A program made the position numbers and the translations under genes. Under the pieces are notes generated by a model that did not search any database, had not been told where the DNA came from, and saw nothing but the letters and a program-made list of their open reading frames with translations. Positions 1 through 7,138 of a stretch of DNA of 14,493 bases are shown here, one piece after another (positions within the stretch are counted from its first letter, which is position 1; each line of letters starts with the position of its first letter). This stretch comes from Flavobacteriaceae bacterium (GTDB taxonomy: Bacteria > Bacteroidota > Bacteroidia > Flavobacteriales > Flavobacteriaceae), in assembly GCA_013001365.1 (NCBI GenBank), contig JABDMQ010000156.1, forward strand, positions 1-14,493, in the 5' to 3' direction.

Positions 1-1383
1 AATGCCAGTACGCTCTGATTCTCGCTCAAGCATTTTATCCAGATAGTCCTTGCCCGAATAGGCCAAAGCCCGTAACTGCCCTAATTCTTGTGAGAAATCC
101 GACGATATGGTATTTCCTTTCAGTATATTAACCGGCGCGTCTTCAACCAATGTTTCCTTAATGCGTTCACGAAGCTGCTCGCAAAGTTCTATCTGAGCAC
201 CTAATTCTCGAAGAGAATCATTATCACATTTTTCAACTAAGGCTTTAATTGGTATAATGGCTTCAAGTGAATTCTTCAGATGAATCACCTCCCTAGGATT
301 GATCTTCTGGGTAGCAACCTTAGAGATCAGTCTTTCCAGATCACTGATCTTCTTGACATTATGCCTTAGCTTTTCACATATTTGATTATTGTTAACTAAA
401 TACTCAACTATATCATGACGTTTCTGTATGGTCATTGCATTCTTGAGAGGCAGTGCAAGCCATCTTTTCAGCAGTCGACCACCCATTGGTGTAATCGTCT
501 TATCGATTACCGTTAAAAGCGTTATTGCATTTTCATTGGAAGAATGATAAAGTTCTAGGTTCCTTATCGTGAATCTATCCATCCAGACATATTGGTCTTC
601 TGCTATACGCTTGATGTCAGTAATATGTTGCAACCTCCTATGCTGGGTTTCATCAAGATAATGAAGAATGGATCCTGAAGCGATAATGCCTTCATATAGA
701 TCATCAATGCCAAAACCCTTTAAAGAATTGGTCTGAAAATGCTTCACAAGCTTTTCGTTTGCGTAATCATCTTGATAAACCCAATCTTCCAAATAGAATA
801 TATTGAATTGAGAAGGAAACGATTCTGCGAAATCTTTCTTGAATTCCTTTGATACCAAGACTTCACTAGGAGCAAAATTCTGAAGTAGTTTATCAATGTA
901 CTCCTTATTGCCTTGGGATGTCAAGAACTCTCCTGTAGAAATATCCATAAAGGAAACACCGATCAAGTTTCGACCGAAATGAACGGAAGCCAAGAAATTG
1001 TTGCTTTTAGAATTCAACACATCATCATTAAGTGCAACTCCCGGAGTCACTAACTCTGTCACACCACGTTTTACTATTTTCTTTGTTAGTTTAGGGTCTT
1101 CAAGTTGGTCACAAATAGCAACGCGCTCTCCTGCCCTCACAAGTTTAGGCAAATACGTATTCAAGGAATGATGCGGAAATCCGGCAAGTTCTGTTTCCGT
1201 TTCGCTTCCAGCTCCTCTTTTGGTAAGGATTATATCAAGTATTTTTGACGCTTTTATGGCGTCTTCACCAAAGGTTTCGTAAAAATCACCCACACGAAAC
1301 AATAACAATGCATCAGGGTACTTAACCTTGATGGCATTATACTGCTGCATTAATGGTGTAACTTTTTTCTGTTTTGCCGCCAA
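1..1383 (-). CDS. mutS: DNA mismatch repair protein MutS (N-terminal 461 residues; C-terminus beyond window)
   Basis: MutS binds mispaired or looped-out bases and starts methyl-independent or MutL-dependent mismatch repair. Translation of the minus strand is open from 1383 to the window edge, 461 codons. Residues 8-42 carry the family's N-terminal signature, including the Phe-x-Glu mismatch wedge (F34-Y35-E36 in GDFYETFGEDA). The segment ELAGFPHHSLNTYLPKLV and later the lever/core region (TPMGGRLLKRWLALPL) also match MutS. The Walker ATPase and helix-turn-helix domains lie outside the window, so only about half of a roughly 870-residue protein is seen. The start is TTG at 1383, giving MAAKQKKVTPLM; an in-frame TAG lies eight codons upstream, no ATG lies between, and AAGGA sits 8 nt before the TTG. 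The first internal ATG (1350) would cut into the conserved N-terminus. It is transcribed divergently from the methyltransferase gene at 1484. Confidence 0.96.
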   Translation of the reverse strand, partial: MAAKQKKVTPLMQQYNAIKVKYPDALLLFRVGDFYETFGEDAIKASKILDIILTKRGAGSETETELAGFPHHSLNTYLPKLVRAGERVAICDQLEDPKLTKKIVKRGVTELVTPGVALNDDVLNSKSNNFLASVHFGRNLIGVSFMDISTGEFLTSQGNKEYIDKLLQNFAPSEVLVSKEFKKDFAESFPSQFNIFYLEDWVYQDDYANEKLVKHFQTNSLKGFGIDDLYEGIIASGSILHYLDETQHRRLQHITDIKRIAEDQYVWMDRFTIRNLELYHSSNENAITLLTVIDKTITPMGGRLLKRWLALPLKNAMTIQKRHDIVEYLVNNNQICEKLRHNVKKISDLERLISKVATQKINPREVIHLKNSLEAIIPIKALVEKCDNDSLRELGAQIELCEQLRERIKETLVEDAPVNILKGNTISSDFSQELGQLRALAYSGKDYLDKMLERESERTGI

Positions 1384-1405
1384 ACCTAATGTCCTTATTA
1401 AATGC

Positions 1406-1413
1406 TAATTTTG
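1406..1413 (+). promoter_or_regulatory. Candidate -7 box (TAATTTTG) for the TrmH-type methyltransferase gene
   Basis: The sequence TAATTTTG matches the Bacteroidota -7 consensus TAnnTTTG exactly and faces the gene at 1484. I see no TTG at the expected 17-23 nt upstream; the nearest (1374-1376) is 29 nt away. The implied leader is about 60 nt. It is therefore a tentative call resting on one box. Confidence 0.3.
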
Positions 1414-1483
1414 AAGATTAAAAATAAGTATATTTTAGAGCATGCCTTAATTAAGTTATCAATCATTATGAACAACAATTAAG

Positions 1484-2014
1484 ATGAGAAAGTTAAAGAA
1501 CAGTGAACTTGAGAGACTGAGTTTATCAGAATTCAAAGAATCAAAAAAAACTCCAATAATTGTCATTCTGGATAATATCAGGAGCTTGAATAATGTTGGG
1601 TCGGTTTTCAGGACTTGTGATGCCTTCTTGATACAAAAGGTCTATCTCTGTGGCATAACTGCTCAACCGCCTCATAAGGATATTAATAAGACAGCTTTAG
1701 GAAGTACTGAGAGCGTCGATTGGGAATACGTTGAAAACACCATAGACCTTGTAAAGGCGCTTAAATCCCAAAATATAAATATATGCTCAATCGAGCAAGC
1801 CCATAAATCCATTGCTTTGCATGAATTCCAAGTTGAAGATAAAGCCACTTATGCCCTGGTGTTTGGCAATGAAGTGAAAGGCGTATCTCAAGATGTGGTG
1901 GACCTAAGTGATCATGTCATAGAGATCCCGCAGTTTGGCACCAAACACTCCTTGAACATTTCAGTAAGTGCTGGCATCGTAATATGGGATTTTTTCATAA
2001 AACTTAAAGCATAA
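1484..2014 (+). CDS. TrmH/SpoU-family RNA 2'-O-methyltransferase
   Basis: This 176-residue protein is a compact SPOUT (trefoil-knot) methyltransferase, expected to use S-adenosylmethionine to methylate a ribose 2'-OH in tRNA or rRNA. All three family motifs are visible: motif 1 at residues 31-44 (NIRSLNNVGSVFRT, with the catalytic-type Asn and Arg), motif 2 at 124-134 (ALVFGNEVKGV) and motif 3 at 146-169 (IEIPQFGTKHSLNISVSAG). The segment PPHKDINKTALGSTESVDW between motifs 1 and 2 is typical of the short Bacteroidota members. There is no added N-terminal RNA-binding domain such as RlmB has, so the substrate cannot be assigned. No Shine-Dalgarno sequence is evident. The gene diverges from mutS with a 100 bp gap and ends in a shared terminator with the convergent OmpA gene. 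Family certain; target RNA unknown. Confidence 0.93.
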   Translation: MRKLKNSELERLSLSEFKESKKTPIIVILDNIRSLNNVGSVFRTCDAFLIQKVYLCGITAQPPHKDINKTALGSTESVDWEYVENTIDLVKALKSQNINICSIEQAHKSIALHEFQVEDKATYALVFGNEVKGVSQDVVDLSDHVIEIPQFGTKHSLNISVSAGIVIWDFFIKLKA

Positions 2015-2017
2015 AAA

Positions 2018-2041
2018 AAGAGCCTAATTCCTTAGGCTCTT
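2018..2041 (-). terminator. Intrinsic terminator for the OmpA/TSP3 gene (also a weak one for the methyltransferase gene)
   Basis: A perfect 10 bp stem (AAGAGCCTAA with TTAGGCTCTT) encloses a 4-nt loop. Read on the minus strand it is followed by a run of eight T (2012-2019 region), the form of a strong intrinsic terminator for the gene ending at 2068. On the plus strand the tail is only CGTTCTTT, so termination of the methyltransferase transcript would be weaker. The hairpin begins 4 nt after the methyltransferase stop codon. Confidence 0.85.
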
Positions 2042-2067
2042 CGTTCTTTAAATGAAGTATTATATGT

Positions 2068-3555
2068 CTAATTTTGATCTGGATTGATCAATTGTATCTC
2101 AACACGACGGTTCAACTGTCTTCCACCTGGAGAACTGTTGGATTCTATAGGTCTTGATTCACCAAATCCTCGCGATTCTAATTGTCTACCATCAACTCCT
2201 TTATTCTCAAGGAATGTTACAACAGCCGCAGCACGTCTTCTTGACAATGCTAAGTTATAGGTATCGTTACCTACATTATCTGTATGTCCATCAATATAGA
2301 ATCTTACGTTAGGGAACTCTTGAAGAATTTCAGCAATTCTAGTTAGGTCTCCATAAGATCTTGGCTTGATAATGGCTTTTGCCGTTTCAAAATAAATATT
2401 CTTAGCTATATAATTTAGCTCTTGCAATACGGATTCTGGTATCGTTGGACATCCATTGTTTGAAATAGGTCCAGGTATTGTAGGACAATCATCTACGTCG
2501 TCAAATACACCGTCACCATCCGTATCTTTTGTAGGAGGACATCCTTGTAAGTATGGTTTACCTTTCTTGAATGGACATTTGTCCTTATAGTCTGGCGTTT
2601 GGTCTTGATCAGAATCAATGGATGTACCATCACCATATACCTTAACGCCTTTAGGTGTATAGTTGTCTTTGTCCAATTCATCTATGACTCCATCTCCATC
2701 GATATCCTTAAGTTCGAAATCACTACCGCCATCTCCAATCTCTATCAATGCTTCATCATAGGCATTGGTCCATTTAAGATGTTTCCGCTTGTCGCCAAAC
2801 TTATAAACGGCACCTAAACTTGTAGTGAAGAACAATTCGTAATTCTGTTTATTGGAAATAGCCGCATCAAGATCGTCTTCATGATTAATATTCAAAGCTG
2901 GCCTGAATTCTATATCTACTCTCCTGCTCAATCTATAACTGGCTCCAAACTCAAATGGCAAATACCATGAGCTTGCGTAATCCTTACGTAATGGATTATT
3001 CTCATAATCAACAACGAGTTCTTCAGTATCCAATCTATAGAGTTTCGAAGTGTATTGGTGATATCCAATACCTGTATAAAACGCAAAATTGAAACGTCTT
3101 TGGTAACGTTTTCCACTAGGAGCAAAATTACTAAGGTTAAAGACTCCGAGAAGTCTCACTCCATAGGAATTGCCTTCAAAGTAGACTTCATCAAGGTTAC
3201 TGCCGGTGTATCGCACATCATAACCATTTGACCACTGTTGTGGCTCTCCGTAAATATCATCATAGTGAAACTTGGCTTCAACTCCTAAGATAGAATTGAA
3301 CATATAGCCTCCATAACCGTAGAATCCATAACTAAACTCACCTTTTCGGTCGTTAACACCAAAATTCCTTAAATCGGCATGTACAAAAATGTGATGAACT
3401 CCACCTCCTGCATACCATCGGTTATAGTTCTTGACATTAACCTTGGATAATGCAGTGACTTGGGGCTTACTACTCTTTGTACTACTCTGTGAAAATGACA
3501 AGTTCACTGCTAAAAGAAGAGCAAAAATTGTCACAATTAATCCCTTGTTTTTCAT
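2068..3555 (-). CDS. Outer-membrane OmpA-family protein with TSP3 calcium-binding repeats
   Basis: This 495-residue exported protein links the outer membrane to peptidoglycan. From the chosen start it shows a signal peptide (residues 1-22, MKNKGLIVTIFALLLAVNLS then FS), a beta-barrel-like region rich in alternating aromatic/glycine strands (about 45-255), Asp-rich thrombospondin type 3 repeats (about 283-368; DIDGDGVIDELD, DSDQDQTPD and DTDGDGVFDDVDDCP, the calcium-binding DxDxDG pattern with Cys-Pro punctuation) and a C-terminal OmpA peptidoglycan-binding domain (about 385-490; NIYFETAKAIIKP, then IDGHTDNVGNDTYNLALSRR and NRRVEIQL). The reading frame extends to a TTG at 3609, but that TTG falls in the promoter -33 element, so the ATG at 3555 is preferred. 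It ends at the shared terminator at 2018-2041. The family is common and abundant in Flavobacteriia; no specific ligand can be inferred. Confidence 0.93.
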   Translation of the reverse strand: MKNKGLIVTIFALLLAVNLSFSQSSTKSSKPQVTALSKVNVKNYNRWYAGGGVHHIFVHADLRNFGVNDRKGEFSYGFYGYGGYMFNSILGVEAKFHYDDIYGEPQQWSNGYDVRYTGSNLDEVYFEGNSYGVRLLGVFNLSNFAPSGKRYQRRFNFAFYTGIGYHQYTSKLYRLDTEELVVDYENNPLRKDYASSWYLPFEFGASYRLSRRVDIEFRPALNINHEDDLDAAISNKQNYELFFTTSLGAVYKFGDKRKHLKWTNAYDEALIEIGDGGSDFELKDIDGDGVIDELDKDNYTPKGVKVYGDGTSIDSDQDQTPDYKDKCPFKKGKPYLQGCPPTKDTDGDGVFDDVDDCPTIPGPISNNGCPTIPESVLQELNYIAKNIYFETAKAIIKPRSYGDLTRIAEILQEFPNVRFYIDGHTDNVGNDTYNLALSRRRAAAVVTFLENKGVDGRQLESRGFGESRPIESNSSPGGRQLNRRVEIQLINPDQN

Positions 3556-3577
3556 CAAAATCGTACTAGTTAATCGC

Positions 3578-3609
3578 CAAATATAACAATACAAGCTTTT
3601 AAAAAACAA
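3578..3609 (-). promoter_or_regulatory. Bacteroidota-type promoter of the OmpA/TSP3 gene
   Basis: The minus strand carries TATATTTG (3578-3585), an exact match to the -7 consensus TAnnTTTG, and TTG (3607-3609) 21 nt upstream as the -33 element. Transcription would begin near 3571, leaving a leader of about 15 nt before the ATG at 3555. This excludes the upstream TTG as a start codon. Confidence 0.7.
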
Positions 3610-3638
3610 ATATTTAGGGCGATTTATTGAAAATGATA

Positions 3639-4775
3639 CTATTTGTCAGAATAATCACACATTTTGTCAAGTATTTTCAGGTAGTCATGACGATTTTTTA
3701 CAAAATCCATATCGGAGATGTCTATTAATTGTACATTGAAACCTGTTTGATTCCTCAAGAATTCAATATATCCAGCGTTTATTTTCTCAAGATATTCCGT
3801 ATCTATTTCTTGTTCGTATTTCCTCCCTCGACTTTTGATGTTCTCTTGTAAACGCTCCGTATTTTGATATAGATAAACATACAAATCGGGCTTTGCTAGG
3901 TCCTTGTGCATCAAGTAAAAGAGCTTTCTATATAACTTGAACTCATCCTCTTGAAGGGTGATTTTTGAAAAGATCAAAGATTTGAATACGTCATAATCCG
4001 ATACTATAAAATCCTTGAAAAGATCTAACTGTGAAAGATCATCGCTGATCTGTTGATATCTGTCAGCCAAGAATGACATCTCCAATGGGAATGCATATCT
4101 AGTTTGGTCTTCATAGAATTTTGGCAAGAACGGATTGTCAGCAAATCTTTCAAGTATCAGCTTGGCATTGAAATCCATCGAGATCATAGTTGCCAAACTT
4201 GTTTTTCCTGCACCTATATTCCCTTCAATCGCTAAATAATTGAATTTTGTAAAGCAATGCTTCTTTCTCGGGTTCTTGAGCCAGATCCGTATAGGTTCTA
4301 CTTGGCTACTGTCTGTGCATTCAACCAATAATTCACTTACTGATTTATTAATTCTTGGATGCATGACGTCCGCTGCAATATCATTTAGCGGCCATAAGAC
4401 GAATTGCCTGTTTTGCATTTCAGGATGTGGGATTTCCAGAGTCTTAGTACTTACTTTTCGGTCTTCATAAAATAAAATATCAATATCAATGGTTCTTGCT
4501 GCATATCCTTTGCCACTTCGTTCTCTGCCTAGTCGTTTCTCGACCTTGAGAATCTCCTTAATAGTTCTAGTTGGTGTCAATGTTGTCTCAACAATAAGGC
4601 ATGTATTCAGGAAATCATCACTTTTAAAACCCATTGAAGGAGACTGATATACCTTGGATATCAATTTAACATTGCCTATACATTGATATATTTCATTGAC
4701 AGCGTCTTGAAGATTCTTGAATTTGTCTCCTTTATTGCTTCCTAATGATAAATAAACCTTTTTAAGTTGCATCAT
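3639..4775 (-). CDS. folK: FolK-deoxynucleoside kinase fusion protein
   Basis: One 378-residue protein carries two enzymes. Residues 1-155 are 6-hydroxymethyl-7,8-dihydropterin pyrophosphokinase (folate synthesis): the N-terminal YLSLGSNKGDK, the RERSGKGYAARTIDIDILF segment with R94 and the metal-binding pair D97/D99, and IPHPEMQNRQFVLWPLNDIA. After a linker of about 20 residues comes a deoxyadenosine/deoxyguanosine-kinase-type domain (about 178-378): P-loop E184-GNIGAGKT, catalytic-type E209 followed by N214-P215 (LERFADNPFLPKFYED), and the LID arginines in SRGRKYEQE (about 315-323). The family's D/E-R-S motif is replaced by S-D-Y-D (259-262). The fused arrangement is known in Bacteroidota. 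Two adjacent ATGs (4775 and 4772) could both start. The gene is divergent from yhhQ by 70 bp. Both activities are inferred from motifs. Confidence 0.92.
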   Translation of the reverse strand: MMQLKKVYLSLGSNKGDKFKNLQDAVNEIYQCIGNVKLISKVYQSPSMGFKSDDFLNTCLIVETTLTPTRTIKEILKVEKRLGRERSGKGYAARTIDIDILFYEDRKVSTKTLEIPHPEMQNRQFVLWPLNDIAADVMHPRINKSVSELLVECTDSSQVEPIRIWLKNPRKKHCFTKFNYLAIEGNIGAGKTSLATMISMDFNAKLILERFADNPFLPKFYEDQTRYAFPLEMSFLADRYQQISDDLSQLDLFKDFIVSDYDVFKSLIFSKITLQEDEFKLYRKLFYLMHKDLAKPDLYVYLYQNTERLQENIKSRGRKYEQEIDTEYLEKINAGYIEFLRNQTGFNVQLIDISDMDFVKNRHDYLKILDKMCDYSDK

Positions 4776-4798
4776 AAACTAAAGCAAAATAACTAAAA

Positions 4799-4806
4799 CA
4801 AAATTA
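4799..4806 (-). promoter_or_regulatory. Candidate -7 box (TAATTTTG) for the folK fusion gene
   Basis: TAATTTTG on the minus strand matches TAnnTTTG exactly and would place the start of transcription about 15-20 nt before the ATG at 4775. No TTG is found at the expected -33 distance, so the call rests on the -7 box alone. Confidence 0.35.
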
Positions 4807-4845
4807 GTTTGTCCTATCTTAGGGCCTTCTGTTAATAAGTTTTAA

Positions 4846-5556
4846 ATGACGCCAAAAGACCACAAGCTTGCTCGCAGGATCTACCTGTATCTGGGAGCTC
4901 TTTTCATTACCTCCTTAGTGGTCTCTAATTTGATATTCCAGAAATTCTTCTATTGGTATCCCTTCGACGTGGAGGTTTTTGGATCAAAATTGTTCGAGAT
5001 TTCTGTAGGCATCCTACCTTACCCCTTGACCTTCTTAATTACCGATCTTATTAGTGAGATCTTTGGTAAGAAAAACGCCAATCAGATCGTGGTTGCGGGA
5101 ATTTTCGCCTCTCTATTCTCACTATTGATAATACTGGTGGCGGATTCTGTACCAGCAGTATCATTTTCTCCTGTTGATGACACTTTGTTCAAAACGGTAT
5201 TTGGTAATTCAGCTATTGCGGTATTTGCTAGCATGACAGCTTATCTATTTGCTCAGTTCATTGATATACAGATCTACCACTTTTGGAAACGATTGACCAA
5301 GGGCAGGCATCTGTGGTTGCGTAACAATTTCTCTACTTGGATGTCTCAATTTATCGATACATTTTCGATCGTTTTCTTGTTGTGCTCATTTGGCGTTTTG
5401 CCTTGGAGCAGTTTCAAAGGATTGCTGATCAGCGGATTCTTATTTAAGGTTATGGTGGCTGCCCTAGATACCCCTTTGTTATATTTAGGCGTATATATGT
5501 TCAGGAGGCGATTTAACCTAGAAATAAATGAAGAAATTCATTTGGATCAATATTGA
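4846..5556 (+). CDS. yhhQ: Queuosine precursor transporter, YhhQ/VUT family
   Basis: This 236-residue integral membrane protein belongs to the YhhQ (VUT, DUF165) family; the E. coli member imports queuosine precursors (preQ0/preQ1) across the inner membrane for tRNA wobble modification. About six hydrophobic helices are visible, beginning at residues 12-32. Family landmarks are ILPYPLTFLITDLISEIFGKK (split here as a proline-containing helix followed by the acidic D-x-x-S-E-x-x-G element, about residues 56-76), QFIDIQIYHFWK (about 137-148) and NNFSTWMSQFIDTF (about 160-173). The length is normal for the family and the basic MFRRRF end is followed by a short cytosolic tail. It is divergent from the folK fusion and convergent with the small membrane protein at 5579. 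No queuosine synthesis gene is in the window, so the exact substrate is not tested by context. Confidence 0.9.
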   Translation: MTPKDHKLARRIYLYLGALFITSLVVSNLIFQKFFYWYPFDVEVFGSKLFEISVGILPYPLTFLITDLISEIFGKKNANQIVVAGIFASLFSLLIILVADSVPAVSFSPVDDTLFKTVFGNSAIAVFASMTAYLFAQFIDIQIYHFWKRLTKGRHLWLRNNFSTWMSQFIDTFSIVFLLCSFGVLPWSSFKGLLISGFLFKVMVAALDTPLLYLGVYMFRRRFNLEINEEIHLDQY

Positions 5557-5578
5557 ATTGAATTAGCCTTTGCTCCTA

Positions 5579-5800
5579 TTAGGTATCTGAGATGGGAAAA
5601 TCTTCATAAAAATCCTTAAACGTCTTATCGGTTTTGTAATTGTCCCTCAAAACTTTATAAACCATAACGCAAACCATCAGCTGTCCAAAACAAGTTAAAT
5701 AAAACACCACATTGAATGGCATGTCCATAGATACGAAAATGGTAATCAATATTAAAAGCATCGTCGTAAAAAAGATATAGAACATAACTGGAATCTTCAT
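5579..5800 (-). CDS. Small two-helix membrane protein, unknown function
   Basis: I do not recognise this 73-residue protein. It consists almost entirely of two hydrophobic segments: about residues 5-23 (VMFYIFFTTMLLILITIFV) and 29-49 (FNVVFYLTCFGQLMVCVMVY), followed by a charged tail rich in Lys and Asp (KVLRDNYKTDKTFKDFYEDF). The first helix could serve as an uncleaved signal anchor, so the tail is probably cytosolic or periplasmic depending on topology that the sequence does not settle. The codon usage looks like its neighbours, and the frame is not shadowed by another gene, which supports it being real. Its stop is 22 bp from the convergent yhhQ stop, with no clear terminator hairpin between them. 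The upstream region facing it has only an imperfect -7 box. Confidence 0.7.
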   Translation of the reverse strand: MKIPVMFYIFFTTMLLILITIFVSMDMPFNVVFYLTCFGQLMVCVMVYKVLRDNYKTDKTFKDFYEDFPISDT

Positions 5801-5938
5801 GTGCTTTTTATTTACAATATAAAATATATCACACCAAACTATCAGCCAAATAATTGTTAATCTTCTGGTTTTTTAGCCATCATGCCATTACTTGTGGCAA
5901 AATTCATATTTTAGCCTTACCTAATTAATCCTTAACGA

Positions 5939-6304
5939 ATGAAAAAAATAGCCACTACCCTCATAGTGCTCATATGTTTTTTTTCTGCTGAAACGGTAGC
6001 GCAAAACCAGGACAATTTTGAATCCTTGATGGCCACTTTGCAAGACAAGGACTCGCGACAAATAATCTATACGGTTCAAATTGGGTCCTTCCGTAACAAC
6101 CCTAAGAAAGGTCATTTCGATAATGTAGAGAATATGTTCTCGCACAAATACAGCGATGGACTAACGCGATATTTCTCCAGATTGTTCAAGGATCAAGCTG
6201 AAGCGATCGAATACAGGAATCGTTTGCGAATAGAACGATTCTCTGATGCATTTCTCCTTGGTTTGGATGGCGGTTTTGATAGAATACTTCTCGAGGTGGA
6301 CTAA
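5939..6304 (+). CDS. Exported SPOR-like domain protein
   Basis: This 121-residue protein has a signal peptide (residues 1-21: KK, hydrophobic IATTLIVLICFFS, ending ETVAQ) and a single SPOR-like domain at about residues 43-110. The visible pattern is YTVQIGSFRNN, then LTRYFSRLFKDQAEAIEYRNRL and DAFLLGLDGG, which is the beta-alpha-beta layout of SPOR domains that bind denuded peptidoglycan glycan strands, often at division sites. It has no transmembrane anchor beyond the signal peptide and no lipobox, so a periplasmic location is likely. It stands alone, divergent from the 73-residue membrane protein (138 bp apart). Its TAA overlaps the TAG of the convergent DUF2797 gene by 3 bases. Family assignment is by pattern; the cellular role is not known. 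Confidence 0.8.
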   Translation: MKKIATTLIVLICFFSAETVAQNQDNFESLMATLQDKDSRQIIYTVQIGSFRNNPKKGHFDNVENMFSHKYSDGLTRYFSRLFKDQAEAIEYRNRLRIERFSDAFLLGLDGGFDRILLEVD

Positions 6305-7098
6305 CTAATTACTTTTAATTCTATTACATAACCTTCGTTTGCGCGAATGTTGAAGACCGTGTCGTCCTCAAATATTAGATACTGGCCTTTAATTCCCTTC
6401 AAGATTCCAGCAAATTCAGGTGTCTTGTCTAGATTCAAGCTTTTGGGCTTTTCAGGATAACTAAGCACAGGAAACTCTAAGTTGGTTTCGTTATTGGTTT
6501 CAATGTAATACTCCTTGGCTTCATCAGGGATATATTCCTTTAACTTGTTCCTCCATTCGACCAGATCTTGGTCAACGATTTCATTCTTGAGCATGGTGCG
6601 CCAATTTGTCTTATCACTAACATGACCCTTCAAGGCAACTTCGGTTATTCCAGCAAGATACCTATTTGGCACTTCAACTATTTCGATAGCTTCATGGGCG
6701 CCTTGATCTATCCATCTGGTAGGGACTTGGCTCTTTCTGGTCACTCCAACCTTGACGTTGCTCGAATTGGCCAAATAAACAACATGTGGTTGTAGTTGGA
6801 CTTTTTTCTCGTACTCAAGGTCACGATCTTCCTTGTCCAAATGGGCTGTGCTTAGCTCAGGTTTCATGATCCACTCTGCTGCTTGTGGGATCTCAAAAAA
6901 ACAAGTCCTACAGAATCCTTGCCTGTAAATAGGTCGATCCAATTTACAGTTAAGACATTGATGCTTAATGAACTTGATCCTAAGATTCTTGTCCAAAAGT
7001 TGATTCATATGTATAAAATCTATTTCGAACACTAAATAGTACTGAATCGGACTTGTAAATTCAGTCTCCATTTTTGTCAAAACACCCTGATAACCCAT
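6301..7098 (-). CDS. DUF2797 family protein with Zn-ribbon-like cysteines and a GIY-YIG-like segment
   Basis: This 265-residue protein resembles the uncharacterised DUF2797 family. Residues 48-66 hold four cysteines in a CxxC-x11-CxxC arrangement (C48, C51, C63, C66), suggesting a zinc-binding knuckle. Residues 105-160 read HVVYLANSSNVKVGVTRKS, then TRWIDQGA and a later G-I-T-E (150-153). That layout, a VYL strand, a KVGVT strand, an Arg (R128) and a downstream Glu (E153), is like the GIY-YIG nuclease fold; this similarity is my inference, not an established activity. The C-terminal part (about 225-265) looks like a small beta domain (GILKGIKGQYLIFEDDTVFN). There is no signal peptide, so it should be cytosolic. 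It diverges from the GH3 gene by 40 bp and overlaps the SPOR-like gene at the stop codons. Imperfect -7 box TATCTTTA lies upstream. Confidence 0.8.
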   Translation of the reverse strand: MGYQGVLTKMETEFTSPIQYYLVFEIDFIHMNQLLDKNLRIKFIKHQCLNCKLDRPIYRQGFCRTCFFEIPQAAEWIMKPELSTAHLDKEDRDLEYEKKVQLQPHVVYLANSSNVKVGVTRKSQVPTRWIDQGAHEAIEIVEVPNRYLAGITEVALKGHVSDKTNWRTMLKNEIVDQDLVEWRNKLKEYIPDEAKEYYIETNNETNLEFPVLSYPEKPKSLNLDKTPEFAGILKGIKGQYLIFEDDTVFNIRANEGYVIELKVIS

Positions 7099-7114
7099 TT
7101 GAATTTAGTATTTT

Positions 7115-7122
7115 TAGCTTTG
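7115..7122 (+). promoter_or_regulatory. Candidate -7 box (TAGCTTTG) of the GH3-family gene
   Basis: TAGCTTTG fits TAnnTTTG exactly and would start transcription about 10 nt before the ATG at 7139. The only upstream TTG (7099-7101) is 13 nt away, shorter than usual. The 40 bp gap must also hold the promoter for the divergent DUF2797 gene, so the two promoters overlap. Confidence 0.45.
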
Positions 7123-7138
7123 TAAAGATAGCTAATCC

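Noticed and set aside
2493..3125. Frames on both strands inside the OmpA/TSP3 gene
   Set aside because: Shadows of a gene whose domains are clear; no family resemblance or start signals.
3556..3609. N-terminal extension of the OmpA/TSP3 gene from TTG at 3609
   Set aside because: The extra codons overlap an exact promoter, and the downstream ATG gives a proper signal peptide.
5892..5914. TTG and TATTTTAG as a promoter for the SPOR-like gene
   Set aside because: The spacer is only 12 nt and the -7 box has a mismatch at a fixed position.
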